Below are positions 28,346 through 37,320 of a DNA stretch of 64,000 nucleotides, in pieces. The notes beneath the pieces were generated by a model. That model worked only from the letters and a program-made list of their open reading frames with translations, had not been told where the DNA came from and did not search any database. Both the position numbers and the translations under genes were made by a program. Within the stretch, counting starts at the first letter, position 1, and each line of letters starts with the position of its first letter. Source of the DNA: Melioribacteraceae bacterium (GTDB lineage Bacteria; Bacteroidota; Ignavibacteria; Ignavibacteriales; Melioribacteraceae); contig DAOSDY010000002.1 of assembly GCA_035362835.1 (NCBI GenBank), positions 379,692-443,691 of the forward strand, read 5' to 3'.

Positions 28346-29644
28346 ATGAAACCTACAGTTTATATCAAAGATCTCTCCAAACATGTTGGAGAAGAAGTAA
28401 CTCTAAAAGGATGGCTTTACAATAAAAGGTCGAGCGGGAAAATCAAATTTTTAATTCTCCGCGACGGTACCGGTTATGTACAATCTGTTGTTTTTAAAGG
28501 GAATGTAAGCGACGAAATATTCGATTCCGCAGATAAAATCACGCAGGAATCGAGTTTCGAGGTTACAGGTAAAATTCGTGAAGAGAAGCGTGCCGTCGGC
28601 GGATTTGAACTCGATGCTACTGATCTTAAGATTATCGGACTTGCTCATGAATACCCGATAACACCAAAAGAACATGGAATCGAATTCCTGATCGATAACC
28701 GTCATCTCTGGGTTAGATCCAAACGCCAGGTGGCTGTACTTAAGATACGTGCACGTGTTGTAAAAGCGATCCGCGACTTTTTTGATGAAAGAGGATTCAC
28801 ACTTTTCGATCCGCCTATCATTACACCAAGTGCATGTGAAGGGACTTCAACTCTTTTCGAGATGGAATATTTCGATTTAGGAAAAGCTTATTTAACACAG
28901 AGCGGACAACTCTATGCCGAAAGCGGCGCAATGGCGCTCGGTAAAGTATATACATTCGGACCGACTTTCAGGGCGGAAAAATCTAAGACACGCAGACATC
29001 TTACAGAATTCTGGATGGTTGAACCTGAAATGGCTTTTTATGATTTGAACGACAATATGGATCTTGCAGAAGAATTTATTGAATATATAGTTCAGACAGT
29101 ACTTAAGGAAAGAGCTGAAGAATTGAAAGATCTTGAACGAGATACGACTAAACTCGAAAAAGTCCTGAGGCCGTTCCCAAGAATTTCATATGATGAAGCA
29201 GTTGAAATTCTGAGAAGAAAAGGAGTTGATTTCCAGTGGGGGAACGATCTCGGCGGAACCGATGAAACTCTGATAGGAGAGGATTTCGACCGCCCGGTAA
29301 TGATTCACAGATATCCTTCGGAAGTAAAAGCTTTTTATATGAAACGTGATCCTGAAAATCCCAAGGTTGCACTTGCAGTTGATGTAATTGCACCGGAAGG
29401 ATACGGTGAAATTATCGGCGGCAGCCAGAGGGAGGATAATCTAGATTACCTTCTTGAGAGAATTAAAGAACATGATCTGCCTCAGCAGTTTTTTGAATGG
29501 TACCTTGATCTCAGACGATATGGTACTGTCCCGCATTCCGGATTCGGATTGGGGCTGGAAAGAACAGTCAGCTGGATTTGCGGACTTGAGCATTTGCGTG
29601 AGGCGATCCCGTTCCCAAGAATGATTTACAGGAATACACCTTAA
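28346..29644 (+). CDS. asnS: Asparaginyl-tRNA synthetase
   Basis: 432 residues from the ATG at 28346. The frame stays open upstream to 28256, but those 30 residues are hydrophobic and unlike the family, and a promoter lies inside that part. The N-terminal OB domain begins VYIKDLSKHVGEEV. Class II motifs are visible: motif 2 as FGPTFRAEKSKTRRH and motif 3 as GLGLERTVSW, with CEGTSTLFE and the WMVEPEMAF stretch typical of AsnRS. It charges tRNA-Asn. Its TAA is directly followed by the nuoJ ATG. Confidence 0.95.
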   Translation: MKPTVYIKDLSKHVGEEVTLKGWLYNKRSSGKIKFLILRDGTGYVQSVVFKGNVSDEIFDSADKITQESSFEVTGKIREEKRAVGGFELDATDLKIIGLAHEYPITPKEHGIEFLIDNRHLWVRSKRQVAVLKIRARVVKAIRDFFDERGFTLFDPPIITPSACEGTSTLFEMEYFDLGKAYLTQSGQLYAESGAMALGKVYTFGPTFRAEKSKTRRHLTEFWMVEPEMAFYDLNDNMDLAEEFIEYIVQTVLKERAEELKDLERDTTKLEKVLRPFPRISYDEAVEILRRKGVDFQWGNDLGGTDETLIGEDFDRPVMIHRYPSEVKAFYMKRDPENPKVALAVDVIAPEGYGEIIGGSQREDNLDYLLERIKEHDLPQQFFEWYLDLRRYGTVPHSGFGLGLERTVSWICGLEHLREAIPFPRMIYRNTP

Positions 29645-30160
29645 ATGAATGTTGAAATAATTCTTTTTGCCGTCTTGGCGCTGATAGCAGCAGTTTCATC
29701 AGTTATGATGATTACTCGGTCCAATCCGGTAATTAGTGCTGTATTTCTTGTCCTGAATTTTTTCGCCCTTGCAGGTTTATATCTTTTGTTAAACGCCCAA
29801 TTTATTTCGGTTGTACAGATTATTGTTTATGCCGGCGCAATTATGGTTCTATTTCTATTTGTTCTTATGCTTCTGAGAACCGAAAACGAACCGAAAATAT
29901 TTTTAGATAAAAGGCCTATTAAATTATTCGCACTCCTAATCGCGGTCTTTGTATTTCTTCAGATAGCATATTTAATCTTAGCCGGTTCGCCTTCAGATAA
30001 TCTGACTCCCGATCAACTGAAGAGTATTGAATCCGGTACAATTGAGACGATTGGACGCGAGCTTTATACGAACTATATAATCCCGTTCGAAGTCGCCGGA
30101 TTTTTATTACTTTCGGCAACGATCGGGGCGATGGTATTAGCTAAAAAGAAATTTGAATGA
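29645..30160 (+). CDS. nuoJ: NADH-quinone oxidoreductase subunit J
   Basis: 171 residues with five membrane helices. AVSSVMMITRSNPVISAVFLV opens in the NuoJ manner and VQIIVYAGAIMVLFLFVLML is the conserved TM3 with its pi-bulge region and the Gly/Ala pattern. It belongs to the complex I membrane arm and links the quinone chamber to the pumps. It starts on the base after the asnS stop. nuoA-I are not in the window. Confidence 0.93.
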   Translation: MNVEIILFAVLALIAAVSSVMMITRSNPVISAVFLVLNFFALAGLYLLLNAQFISVVQIIVYAGAIMVLFLFVLMLLRTENEPKIFLDKRPIKLFALLIAVFVFLQIAYLILAGSPSDNLTPDQLKSIESGTIETIGRELYTNYIIPFEVAGFLLLSATIGAMVLAKKKFE

Positions 30161-30204
30161 TCTTTTTTTAGTATTAAGGTCCAGTGTGAGAGACCGGAGA
30201 AAAA

Positions 30205-30513
30205 ATGTCTTCAATACCAATTGAATACTATTTAATTCTAAGCGCATTCATGTTTATTGTTGGCGTTACAGGAGTTCTTATCCGCCGCAATGCGATTGTA
30301 GTATTTATGTCCATCGAACTGATGCTTAATTCTGCTAATCTTACATTGGTCACATTCTCATCTTATTTAGGGAATCCGGTCGGACAGATTTTTGTATTCT
30401 TTGTAATGACGGTTGCCGCTGCAGAAGCTGCAGTAGGACTTGCGATTATAATAGCAGTATTCAGAAATAAAATGACCGTCAACATTGATGAGATAAATAT
30501 TTTTAAATGGTAA
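30205..30513 (+). CDS. nuoK: NADH-quinone oxidoreductase subunit K
   Basis: 102 residues with three membrane helices. The family pattern is clear: GVLIRRNAIVVFMSIELMLN carries the conserved Glu of TM2 and VAAAEAAVGLAIII that of TM3. Both form part of the central proton axis of complex I. It lies between nuoJ and nuoL with small gaps. Confidence 0.96.
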   Translation: MSSIPIEYYLILSAFMFIVGVTGVLIRRNAIVVFMSIELMLNSANLTLVTFSSYLGNPVGQIFVFFVMTVAAAEAAVGLAIIIAVFRNKMTVNIDEINIFKW

Positions 30514-30520
30514 CTGCCGG

Positions 30521-32461
30521 ATGATCAATCTAATATACTTAACTGTTCTGTTTCCTTTAATCGGATTCCTGTTCAACGGGCTTTTCGGTTCGAAAATTAA
30601 AAACGAAAAGGTAATCGGTATTATCGGAAGCTCAACTGTTGGAATCGCATTTGTAATAACCTTACTTGCTTTTCTGGAAACACTGAACCTGCCTGTTGAA
30701 AACAGAAGTAACACGGTAGAACTTTTTACATGGCTTAATGTCGGCGGATTAAACATAAAATTTGCTTATCTGGTTGATCAACTCTCTCTCACAATGTCTC
30801 TCGTTGTAACAGGAGTCGGTTTCCTTATCCATGTCTATTCGATCGGATATATGCATGGAGATAAGGGATTCTGGAGATTCTTTTCGTATATGAATCTTTT
30901 CATTTTTGCAATGATGAATCTTGTTCTTGGTGATAATTTTGTTGTTCTGTTTTTGGGCTGGGAAGGTGTAGGTCTCTGCTCTTATCTGCTTATAGGATTC
31001 TGGTACGATCGGAAATTTGAAAAAGGGACAGTATCGGAAGCAGCTAAAAAAGCTTTTATAGTTAACAGGATTGGCGATTTCGGATTTCTCCTCGGAATGT
31101 TTCTTATCTATTTTACATTCGACACCCTCAATTTCACGGAGGTCTTTAAGAAAGCCGCCTCCTTTTCAGTTCCGGAATCTACTTTCGGATTGATTGCCAT
31201 CTTTCTCTTTATCGGAGCTACCGGGAAATCGGCACAGATACCACTCTTTGTATGGCTTCCGGATGCAATGGCGGGCCCGACACCCGTTTCCGCTCTTATT
31301 CATGCAGCTACAATGGTTACAGCCGGTGTCTATATGGTTTCCAGAGCTTCAATAATTTTTGTTTCGGCTCCGACTGTTATGATGATTGTGGCAGTTGTCG
31401 GTTTATTAACCGCTCTCATGGCGGCTACAATCGGATTGGTTCAAAACGATATTAAAAAGGTACTTGCATATTCTACCGTTAGTCAGCTCGGCTATATGTT
31501 TCTTGCCGCCGGAGTAGGTGCTTTCAGTGCTTCCATATTTCATGTAATGACACACGCATTTTTCAAAGCTTTATTATTCCTCGGCGCCGGTTCGGTAATA
31601 CACGGCATGCACGAGGAACAGAATATCCAGAAGTACGGCGGGCTGAAAAAATATATGCCACGTACTTATGCAACATTTCTTATTGCATCACTGGCAATTG
31701 CCGGGATTCCCGGTTTATCAGGTTTCTTCAGCAAAGATGAAATTCTCTGGTACTCGTATTCTAACGGCGGATTTCTTTTCTGGCTGATCGGTGTATTAAC
31801 TGCAATGATGACGGCTTTCTATATGTTCCGGCTTTTATCGCTTACATTTTACGGAAAAGAAAGATTCGATCATCACCATATACATCCGCATGAATCGCCT
31901 TCTGTAATGACAGTACCGTTGATGATTCTCGCATTCCTTTCTGTAGTGGGAGGTTATATAGGAATACCTGAAGTATTCTCCGGAGTTCATGGAAATCTTT
32001 TTCACAACTGGCTGGAGCCGGTTTATTCACCTGCGATGGAGAAATTAAATCAGTTCGGATCCCATACTCATTTTGAAGAAATTCTTTTAATGGTCTTATC
32101 GGTAGCTGCAGCCCTTACTGCTGTTTATATGGCGTTTCAGATTTATACAAAGAAACCGTTCATTGCAGATAATATTTCAGTCCGGTTCAAATCGGTCTAT
32201 AATATTTTGTTCAACAAATATTTTGTAGATGAAATTTACGAATCCACTGTAGTCAAACCGATTCAGAAGGGATCTGAAAAGATATTGTGGAAATTTACAG
32301 ACAATCTGGTAATTGATGGAGCAGTTAACGGTATCGCGAAGTTAGTTGATGCCGGTTCTGGAGTTATACGGAAAATTCAGAATGGAATTGCGCAGTTTTA
32401 TGCAATAATTATGATGCTCGGTATTGCGCTCGTATTGTTCTGGGTTATATTGAGTTTGTGA
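30521..32461 (+). CDS. nuoL: NADH-quinone oxidoreductase subunit L
   Basis: 646 residues with about sixteen membrane helices; the length is typical of NuoL. VFLGWEGVGLCSYLLIGFW contains the conserved TM5 Glu of the antiporter-like subunits, FIVNRIGDFGFLLG and LIHAATMVTAGVYMVSRAS the later conserved parts, and a long amphipathic C-terminal helix follows. It is the distal proton pump of complex I. It follows nuoK by 7 bases. Confidence 0.97.
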   Translation: MINLIYLTVLFPLIGFLFNGLFGSKIKNEKVIGIIGSSTVGIAFVITLLAFLETLNLPVENRSNTVELFTWLNVGGLNIKFAYLVDQLSLTMSLVVTGVGFLIHVYSIGYMHGDKGFWRFFSYMNLFIFAMMNLVLGDNFVVLFLGWEGVGLCSYLLIGFWYDRKFEKGTVSEAAKKAFIVNRIGDFGFLLGMFLIYFTFDTLNFTEVFKKAASFSVPESTFGLIAIFLFIGATGKSAQIPLFVWLPDAMAGPTPVSALIHAATMVTAGVYMVSRASIIFVSAPTVMMIVAVVGLLTALMAATIGLVQNDIKKVLAYSTVSQLGYMFLAAGVGAFSASIFHVMTHAFFKALLFLGAGSVIHGMHEEQNIQKYGGLKKYMPRTYATFLIASLAIAGIPGLSGFFSKDEILWYSYSNGGFLFWLIGVLTAMMTAFYMFRLLSLTFYGKERFDHHHIHPHESPSVMTVPLMILAFLSVVGGYIGIPEVFSGVHGNLFHNWLEPVYSPAMEKLNQFGSHTHFEEILLMVLSVAAALTAVYMAFQIYTKKPFIADNISVRFKSVYNILFNKYFVDEIYESTVVKPIQKGSEKILWKFTDNLVIDGAVNGIAKLVDAGSGVIRKIQNGIAQFYAIIMMLGIALVLFWVILSL

Positions 32462-32531
32462 TTTTTAATGGCGTCTATTGTCAGTTTAGATCTGTTAATT
32501 ATTTGACTGTCGCAAAAGAGAAAAAGTATTT

Positions 32532-34058
32532 ATGGAACAGAATTTACTATTAACATACCTTCTCCTCACCCCGATACTCGGCAGCATCCTGGTCCTGTTT
32601 CTAAAGAGGGAACAGGTCGCTCTTATCAGGTGGTCCGGTATAATTATTTCCCTTATAGCATTCATTATATCATTGATAGTGTATTTCAACTTTGATAAAG
32701 CAAATCCGGAATTTCAGTTTGTTCACCGGGTGTTATGGATCAGCAGTCTTAACATAAGTTATCATATAGGTGCGGATGGAATCTCGCTTCTGTTAATTCT
32801 GCTTACAACATTTTTAACACCGCTAACATTTCTTTCTACATGGAAATCGATTGAAAAAAATGTAAAGATGTTTACGTTCTCCCTTCTTTTCCTTGAAGCT
32901 GGAATGCTCGGAGTATTTATTTCGCTTGATCTCTTTCTGTTCTACATTTTCTGGGAAGCAATGCTGATCCCGATGTACTTTATAATCGGAATCTGGGGAG
33001 GGGAGAGACGCATTTATGCTTCCATAAAATTCTTTATTTATACTATGGTCGGAAGTTTGCTGATGCTTGTTGCAATAATCTGGCTTGCTGTTTATGCTTC
33101 AGATCTTACCGGCAGCTTCACGACCAATCTTCTGGAATTGTACAAGGTTGGTCCCACAATCCCTCAGCAGGTGCAGGGATGGATGTTCGGAGCATTTTTC
33201 CTCAGTTTTGCTATTAAGGTTCCCATATTTCCACTGCATACTTGGCTTCCGGATGCTCATGTTGAAGCGCCGACTGCAGGTTCAGTAATTCTTGCCGGGG
33301 TACTACTTAAAATGGGCACATACGGAATATTGAGATTCTGTCTCCCGTTGTTTCCTCAGTCAGCTGTTGAATTCGCGCCGCTGATCTCTGTACTTGCAAT
33401 AATCGGAATTATTTACGGTGCGCTTGTTTCTATGGTTCAGACAGATATAAAAAAACTCGTTGCTTATTCTTCGGTATCCCATCTCGGATTTGTTGTGCTC
33501 GGTACTTTTGCAATGACTCTGGAATCCGTGCAGGGGGCCGTTATTCAGATGATTAATCACGGCTTATCTACCGGGGCACTCTTCCTCTTAGTAGGAATTA
33601 TCTATGAAAGAACTCACAGACGGGATATTGCTTATTACGGTGGAATCGCGAGACTGGTTCCTCTTTATTCAACGGCACTAATGATTGCCTCGCTTTCATC
33701 CGTAGGTCTCCCCGGACTAAATGGTTTTATTGGAGAATTTTTAATTCTTATAGGTGCTTTTAAATCACAGGTTCTCAATAGTTTCTGGTACACTGTTTTT
33801 GCAGCCAGCGGAGTTATTTTTGCCGCAGTATATCTGCTCTGGATGTATCAGAGAGTTGTTTTCGGTGAGGTAAAAAATCCTGAATTGTCTAAACAATTAT
33901 CCGACCTGAATATTCGGGAACTAATTGTTCTGATTCCTGTTTTCATTTTTATTATTTGGATTGGAATCTACCCTGGTACATTTTTAGGTCTTACCGAAGA
34001 ATCGTCCAGATCAATTTTACATCATGTAAGTACTTTTACGTTTGATTTTCTAAAATAG
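32532..34058 (+). CDS. nuoM: NADH-quinone oxidoreductase subunit M
   Basis: 508 residues with about fourteen membrane helices. FYIFWEAMLIPMYFIIGIWGG contains the conserved TM5 Glu, and LHTWLPDAHVEAPTAGSVILA the central signature. It is an antiporter-like proton pump of complex I. It lies 70 bases after nuoL and 11 before the unrelated antiporter gene. Confidence 0.97.
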   Translation: MEQNLLLTYLLLTPILGSILVLFLKREQVALIRWSGIIISLIAFIISLIVYFNFDKANPEFQFVHRVLWISSLNISYHIGADGISLLLILLTTFLTPLTFLSTWKSIEKNVKMFTFSLLFLEAGMLGVFISLDLFLFYIFWEAMLIPMYFIIGIWGGERRIYASIKFFIYTMVGSLLMLVAIIWLAVYASDLTGSFTTNLLELYKVGPTIPQQVQGWMFGAFFLSFAIKVPIFPLHTWLPDAHVEAPTAGSVILAGVLLKMGTYGILRFCLPLFPQSAVEFAPLISVLAIIGIIYGALVSMVQTDIKKLVAYSSVSHLGFVVLGTFAMTLESVQGAVIQMINHGLSTGALFLLVGIIYERTHRRDIAYYGGIARLVPLYSTALMIASLSSVGLPGLNGFIGEFLILIGAFKSQVLNSFWYTVFAASGVIFAAVYLLWMYQRVVFGEVKNPELSKQLSDLNIRELIVLIPVFIFIIWIGIYPGTFLGLTEESSRSILHHVSTFTFDFLK

Positions 34059-34069
34059 AATGGGATAAT

Positions 34070-35458
34070 ATGAAAAGACTATTAACTAAAATATTGTTTG
34101 GTATGTTATTCTTTTTTAATTCCGTAAATATTTATGCTGCTGGTCCTGAAGTTATTGAGCATTCGCTCCCAGAACCATTAATGGTACTTCCCTTTGTAAT
34201 CCTTCTTTTGATGATTGCAACCGGACCGTTATTCTATCATCATTTCTGGGAAAGAAACTATCCCAAGGTCTCAATTTTCTTAGGTTCAATAACCGTTCTG
34301 TATTACCTCCTGATTCTTAATGATTCCCATAGCCTTTTGCACACAGCACACGAGTATATTTCTTTTATTGCCCTTCTAGCATCCCTGTTTGTTGCAACCG
34401 GAGGAATTCTCATTAAAGTAGATAAAAAAGCAACTCCGCTGCTTAATGTTGTCATACTTTTATTCGGTTCGGTAATCGCAAATGTAATCGGAACAACAGG
34501 TGCTTCGATGCTGCTGATCCGGCCCTTTATTAAGATTAATAAGGACAGGATAAAACCTTATCATGTAATATTTTTTATTTTCTCGGTTAGTAATATCGGC
34601 GGGGCATTAACTCCAATAGGTGATCCGCCTTTGTTTCTCGGATTCCTGAGAGGCATCGATTTCTTCTGGTTCTTCGGACATATCTGGTATATATGGCTGC
34701 CGACGCTTATTGCTGTTCTTGCAATTTTCTATGTAATTGATTCATTTAATAAAGAGGGAGCCGGGGATACGGCCATTTATTCCGGCAGAATTGAATTCAG
34801 AGGCGGGAAAAATCTGATTTACCTTTTAATAATTCTGATCTCAGTTTTTCTGGATCCCGGGATTTTAAGCTGGGTACCGAGTTTTGCGCCTCTTCCGTTC
34901 GGAATAAGAGAAATTATTATGTTCTCGGTTGTCTATTTCTCATACAAAACAGCCGACCGGAAAATCCTTGAGTCGAACGAATTTAATTTTGAGCCGATAA
35001 GGGAAGTTGCGTTTCTATTTATAGGGATCTTTGCGACGATGATTCCCGCACTTCAATTGATAGCTTATGAAGCAAAATTATACGGTCAGCAGCTTACACC
35101 GGGAATTTTTTACTGGGCAACAGGAATTTTATCTGCCTTTCTTGATAATGCCCCTACATTCCTGAATTTCCTGAGTGCTTCCTTAGGTAAATACGCTTAC
35201 GATGTCAATTTGAAATCGCAGGTTCATGATTTCTCTCAACTCTATCCGTTCTACTTACAGGCAATCTCAATTGCGGCTGTTTTCTTCGGAGCGATGACAT
35301 ATATCGGTAACGGACCTAATTTTATGGTAAAATCAATTTGTGAACGTGCCGGTATAAAAATGCCGAGCTTCTTCGGTTATCTTATTAAGTATTCTATCCC
35401 GATTCTTCTGCCGCTCTTTATAATTCTCTGGTTCATTGTTTATTATGGGAAGGTGTAA
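34070..35458 (+). CDS. NhaD/CitMHS-type Na+/H+ antiporter
   Basis: 462 residues of the ion transporter (IT) superfamily. A signal-like N terminus (about 1-23, ending YAA) precedes about eleven membrane helices. VIGTTGASMLLIRPFI and GALTPIGDPPLFLGFLRG are the paired family motifs, and DNAPTFLNF with TYIGNGPNFMVK repeats them in the second half. Known relatives exchange Na+ for H+. It sits between nuoM and nuoN in the same direction, with 11 bases before and 1 base after, so it is almost certainly in the complex I transcript. Confidence 0.85.
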   Translation: MKRLLTKILFGMLFFFNSVNIYAAGPEVIEHSLPEPLMVLPFVILLLMIATGPLFYHHFWERNYPKVSIFLGSITVLYYLLILNDSHSLLHTAHEYISFIALLASLFVATGGILIKVDKKATPLLNVVILLFGSVIANVIGTTGASMLLIRPFIKINKDRIKPYHVIFFIFSVSNIGGALTPIGDPPLFLGFLRGIDFFWFFGHIWYIWLPTLIAVLAIFYVIDSFNKEGAGDTAIYSGRIEFRGGKNLIYLLIILISVFLDPGILSWVPSFAPLPFGIREIIMFSVVYFSYKTADRKILESNEFNFEPIREVAFLFIGIFATMIPALQLIAYEAKLYGQQLTPGIFYWATGILSAFLDNAPTFLNFLSASLGKYAYDVNLKSQVHDFSQLYPFYLQAISIAAVFFGAMTYIGNGPNFMVKSICERAGIKMPSFFGYLIKYSIPILLPLFIILWFIVYYGKV

Positions 35459-35459
35459 A

Positions 35460-35825
35460 ATGAAAACATTGAATGAAGTGATCAACAATAAAACCGGCGG
35501 ACTCCATTACGGAAACCGTATACTTTTACCGTTCGAGGCCGAGATTCTAAAAGCCGTAATCGAAAATGAAATTATTACGGATTTCAGTTCTACTGATAAG
35601 GGAGCTTGTTATAAAATCCACGACGGAATTACGGAGATTTATTTCCACGATTATAAAATTCTGTCCGAAGTGGTTTCTGAATTTGAAAAGATCAAACTGG
35701 TAGTTGTTGAAAAGGGGAAAGACATTTTCGATTTTGTCAATCACAGAAAAATTGCTCTTCAGATTGAAGAAAAACATAAATTAATTATTTCCGAACTTAA
35801 CGAAGATACATTGTTCATAGAGTAA
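35460..35825 (+). CDS. Uncharacterised 121-residue protein in the nuo operon
   Basis: 121 residues from the ATG at 35460, which has GGGAAGG 7-12 bases upstream; starts further 5' lie inside the antiporter gene. It is soluble, with mixed alpha/beta character, begins MKTLNEVINNKTGG and ends ELNEDTLFIE. I recognise no domain. It lies 1 base after the antiporter gene and 2 before nuoN, so it is coexpressed with both. Possible roles are assembly or regulation of complex I or of the antiporter; nothing in the sequence decides. Confidence 0.75.
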   Translation: MKTLNEVINNKTGGLHYGNRILLPFEAEILKAVIENEIITDFSSTDKGACYKIHDGITEIYFHDYKILSEVVSEFEKIKLVVVEKGKDIFDFVNHRKIALQIEEKHKLIISELNEDTLFIE

Positions 35826-35827
35826 AT

Positions 35828-37261
35828 ATGCCGGCATCTAATATTGAATACTACCAGTTATTGCCTTTTCTAATTATCGGGACAGGAATAGTCCTTTCCG
35901 TTATTCTGGAAATTTCTTCGAAGAAGGGGAAAGAGATTCTGCCCTGGTTTTCCGTTATCCTATTTTTTACTGTGGGAATAATCTCAATAACCGGGATTTA
36001 CAATCGTGCTATTCTCTTCGGCGAGATGATAGAGGTAGGCGGGAGACCGGCAATTTTTAATTTTATTTTTAATATCGGCGCGATGCTTATTGTAATGAGT
36101 TCCGTCGGTTATTTGAAGAAGTACGGCAGTAATTTCGGCGAATATTATATTCTGCTTCAATCGTCCGTTCTTGGAATGATGATTATGGCCGGATCAAAAA
36201 ATATTCTGATGGTATTTCTGGGACTGGAACTGATGTCGATCTGTTTTTATGTGCTGGCTGGATTCAACCGCAGAAAATCATCTGCTAATGAAGCGTCGAT
36301 GAAGTATTTTCTGCTTGGATCTTTTGCAACCGGATTTATTGTCTACGGAATAGCTCTTATTTACGGAAGCGCGGGTAATCTGAGTATCTCTTACATTACT
36401 CAGAATTTTTCAGCCTTATCATCCGACTTATTGTTTATAACAGGATTCATTTTATTTCTAATCGGTTTCAGTTTTAAGATAGCGGCATTTCCGTTTCACA
36501 TGTGGGTGCCTGATGTTTACCAGGGCTCTGCTACTACTGTAACTGGGCTTATGTCCACAACCGGCAAGACAGCTGCTTTTAGTGTTCTTATCATTTCCTT
36601 GGCGGCCGTCTTCACTATGAACGCACCAAATGTATTCCGTCCCTATTTTTCGGCAATAGCATTGTTATCGATGTTGTTTGGAAGTATCGTCGCAATCTCA
36701 CAGAATAATCTTAAGAGGATGCTTGCATACTCATCGATTTCTCATGCCGGCTATATGGCAATAGGATTAGCTGCCGCAAATAAGGAGAGTATTGCGGGAA
36801 TAATATTTTATCTGGCCGCTTATGTCTTTATGAATATCGGTGCTTTTACAATCCTTTCGATAATCGAAGGTGAAAACGATTCCAGAAATGAAATCAATTC
36901 ATTCGCAGGATTGAATTCCAAGAGTCCGGTGCTTGCCGCTTTGATGTCCCTCTTCATGTTTGCACTTGCTGGTATTCCACCATTAGCAGGTTTTTTCGGA
37001 AAGTATTATGTGTTTCTCGGTGCTATCGAAAACGGTTTAACTTGGCTGGCAATTGCAGGTGTTATATCGAGTATGATTAGTGTCTATTTCTATTTAAGAG
37101 TAGTTGTTTATATCTATTTCAGGGATTCAGTCGAGGATTTTCAACCTGAAATAACTTCAACCGGTTTATCAGCCGTCGTCATTTCCGGAGCACTCGTTTT
37201 AATATTCGGGATTTTCCCTGATATCCTTCTGAATGTCATTAATTCGGTAATCAATCTCTAA
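35828..37261 (+). CDS. nuoN: NADH-quinone oxidoreductase subunit N
   Basis: 477 residues with about fourteen membrane helices. FLGLELMSICFYVLAGF holds the TM5 Glu, FKIAAFPFHMWVPDVYQGSAT is the diagnostic NuoN signature, and NNLKRMLAYSSISHAGYM follows. It is the third antiporter-like pump of complex I. It ends the nuoJ-N block; the next gene starts 59 bases later. Confidence 0.96.
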   Translation: MPASNIEYYQLLPFLIIGTGIVLSVILEISSKKGKEILPWFSVILFFTVGIISITGIYNRAILFGEMIEVGGRPAIFNFIFNIGAMLIVMSSVGYLKKYGSNFGEYYILLQSSVLGMMIMAGSKNILMVFLGLELMSICFYVLAGFNRRKSSANEASMKYFLLGSFATGFIVYGIALIYGSAGNLSISYITQNFSALSSDLLFITGFILFLIGFSFKIAAFPFHMWVPDVYQGSATTVTGLMSTTGKTAAFSVLIISLAAVFTMNAPNVFRPYFSAIALLSMLFGSIVAISQNNLKRMLAYSSISHAGYMAIGLAAANKESIAGIIFYLAAYVFMNIGAFTILSIIEGENDSRNEINSFAGLNSKSPVLAALMSLFMFALAGIPPLAGFFGKYYVFLGAIENGLTWLAIAGVISSMISVYFYLRVVVYIYFRDSVEDFQPEITSTGLSAVVISGALVLIFGIFPDILLNVINSVINL

Positions 37262-37320
37262 TTTTAATTGACCGATTTCTTTATTATTTTCCTTTCAGGA
37301 TAACAAACTGCAAGAAGAAT

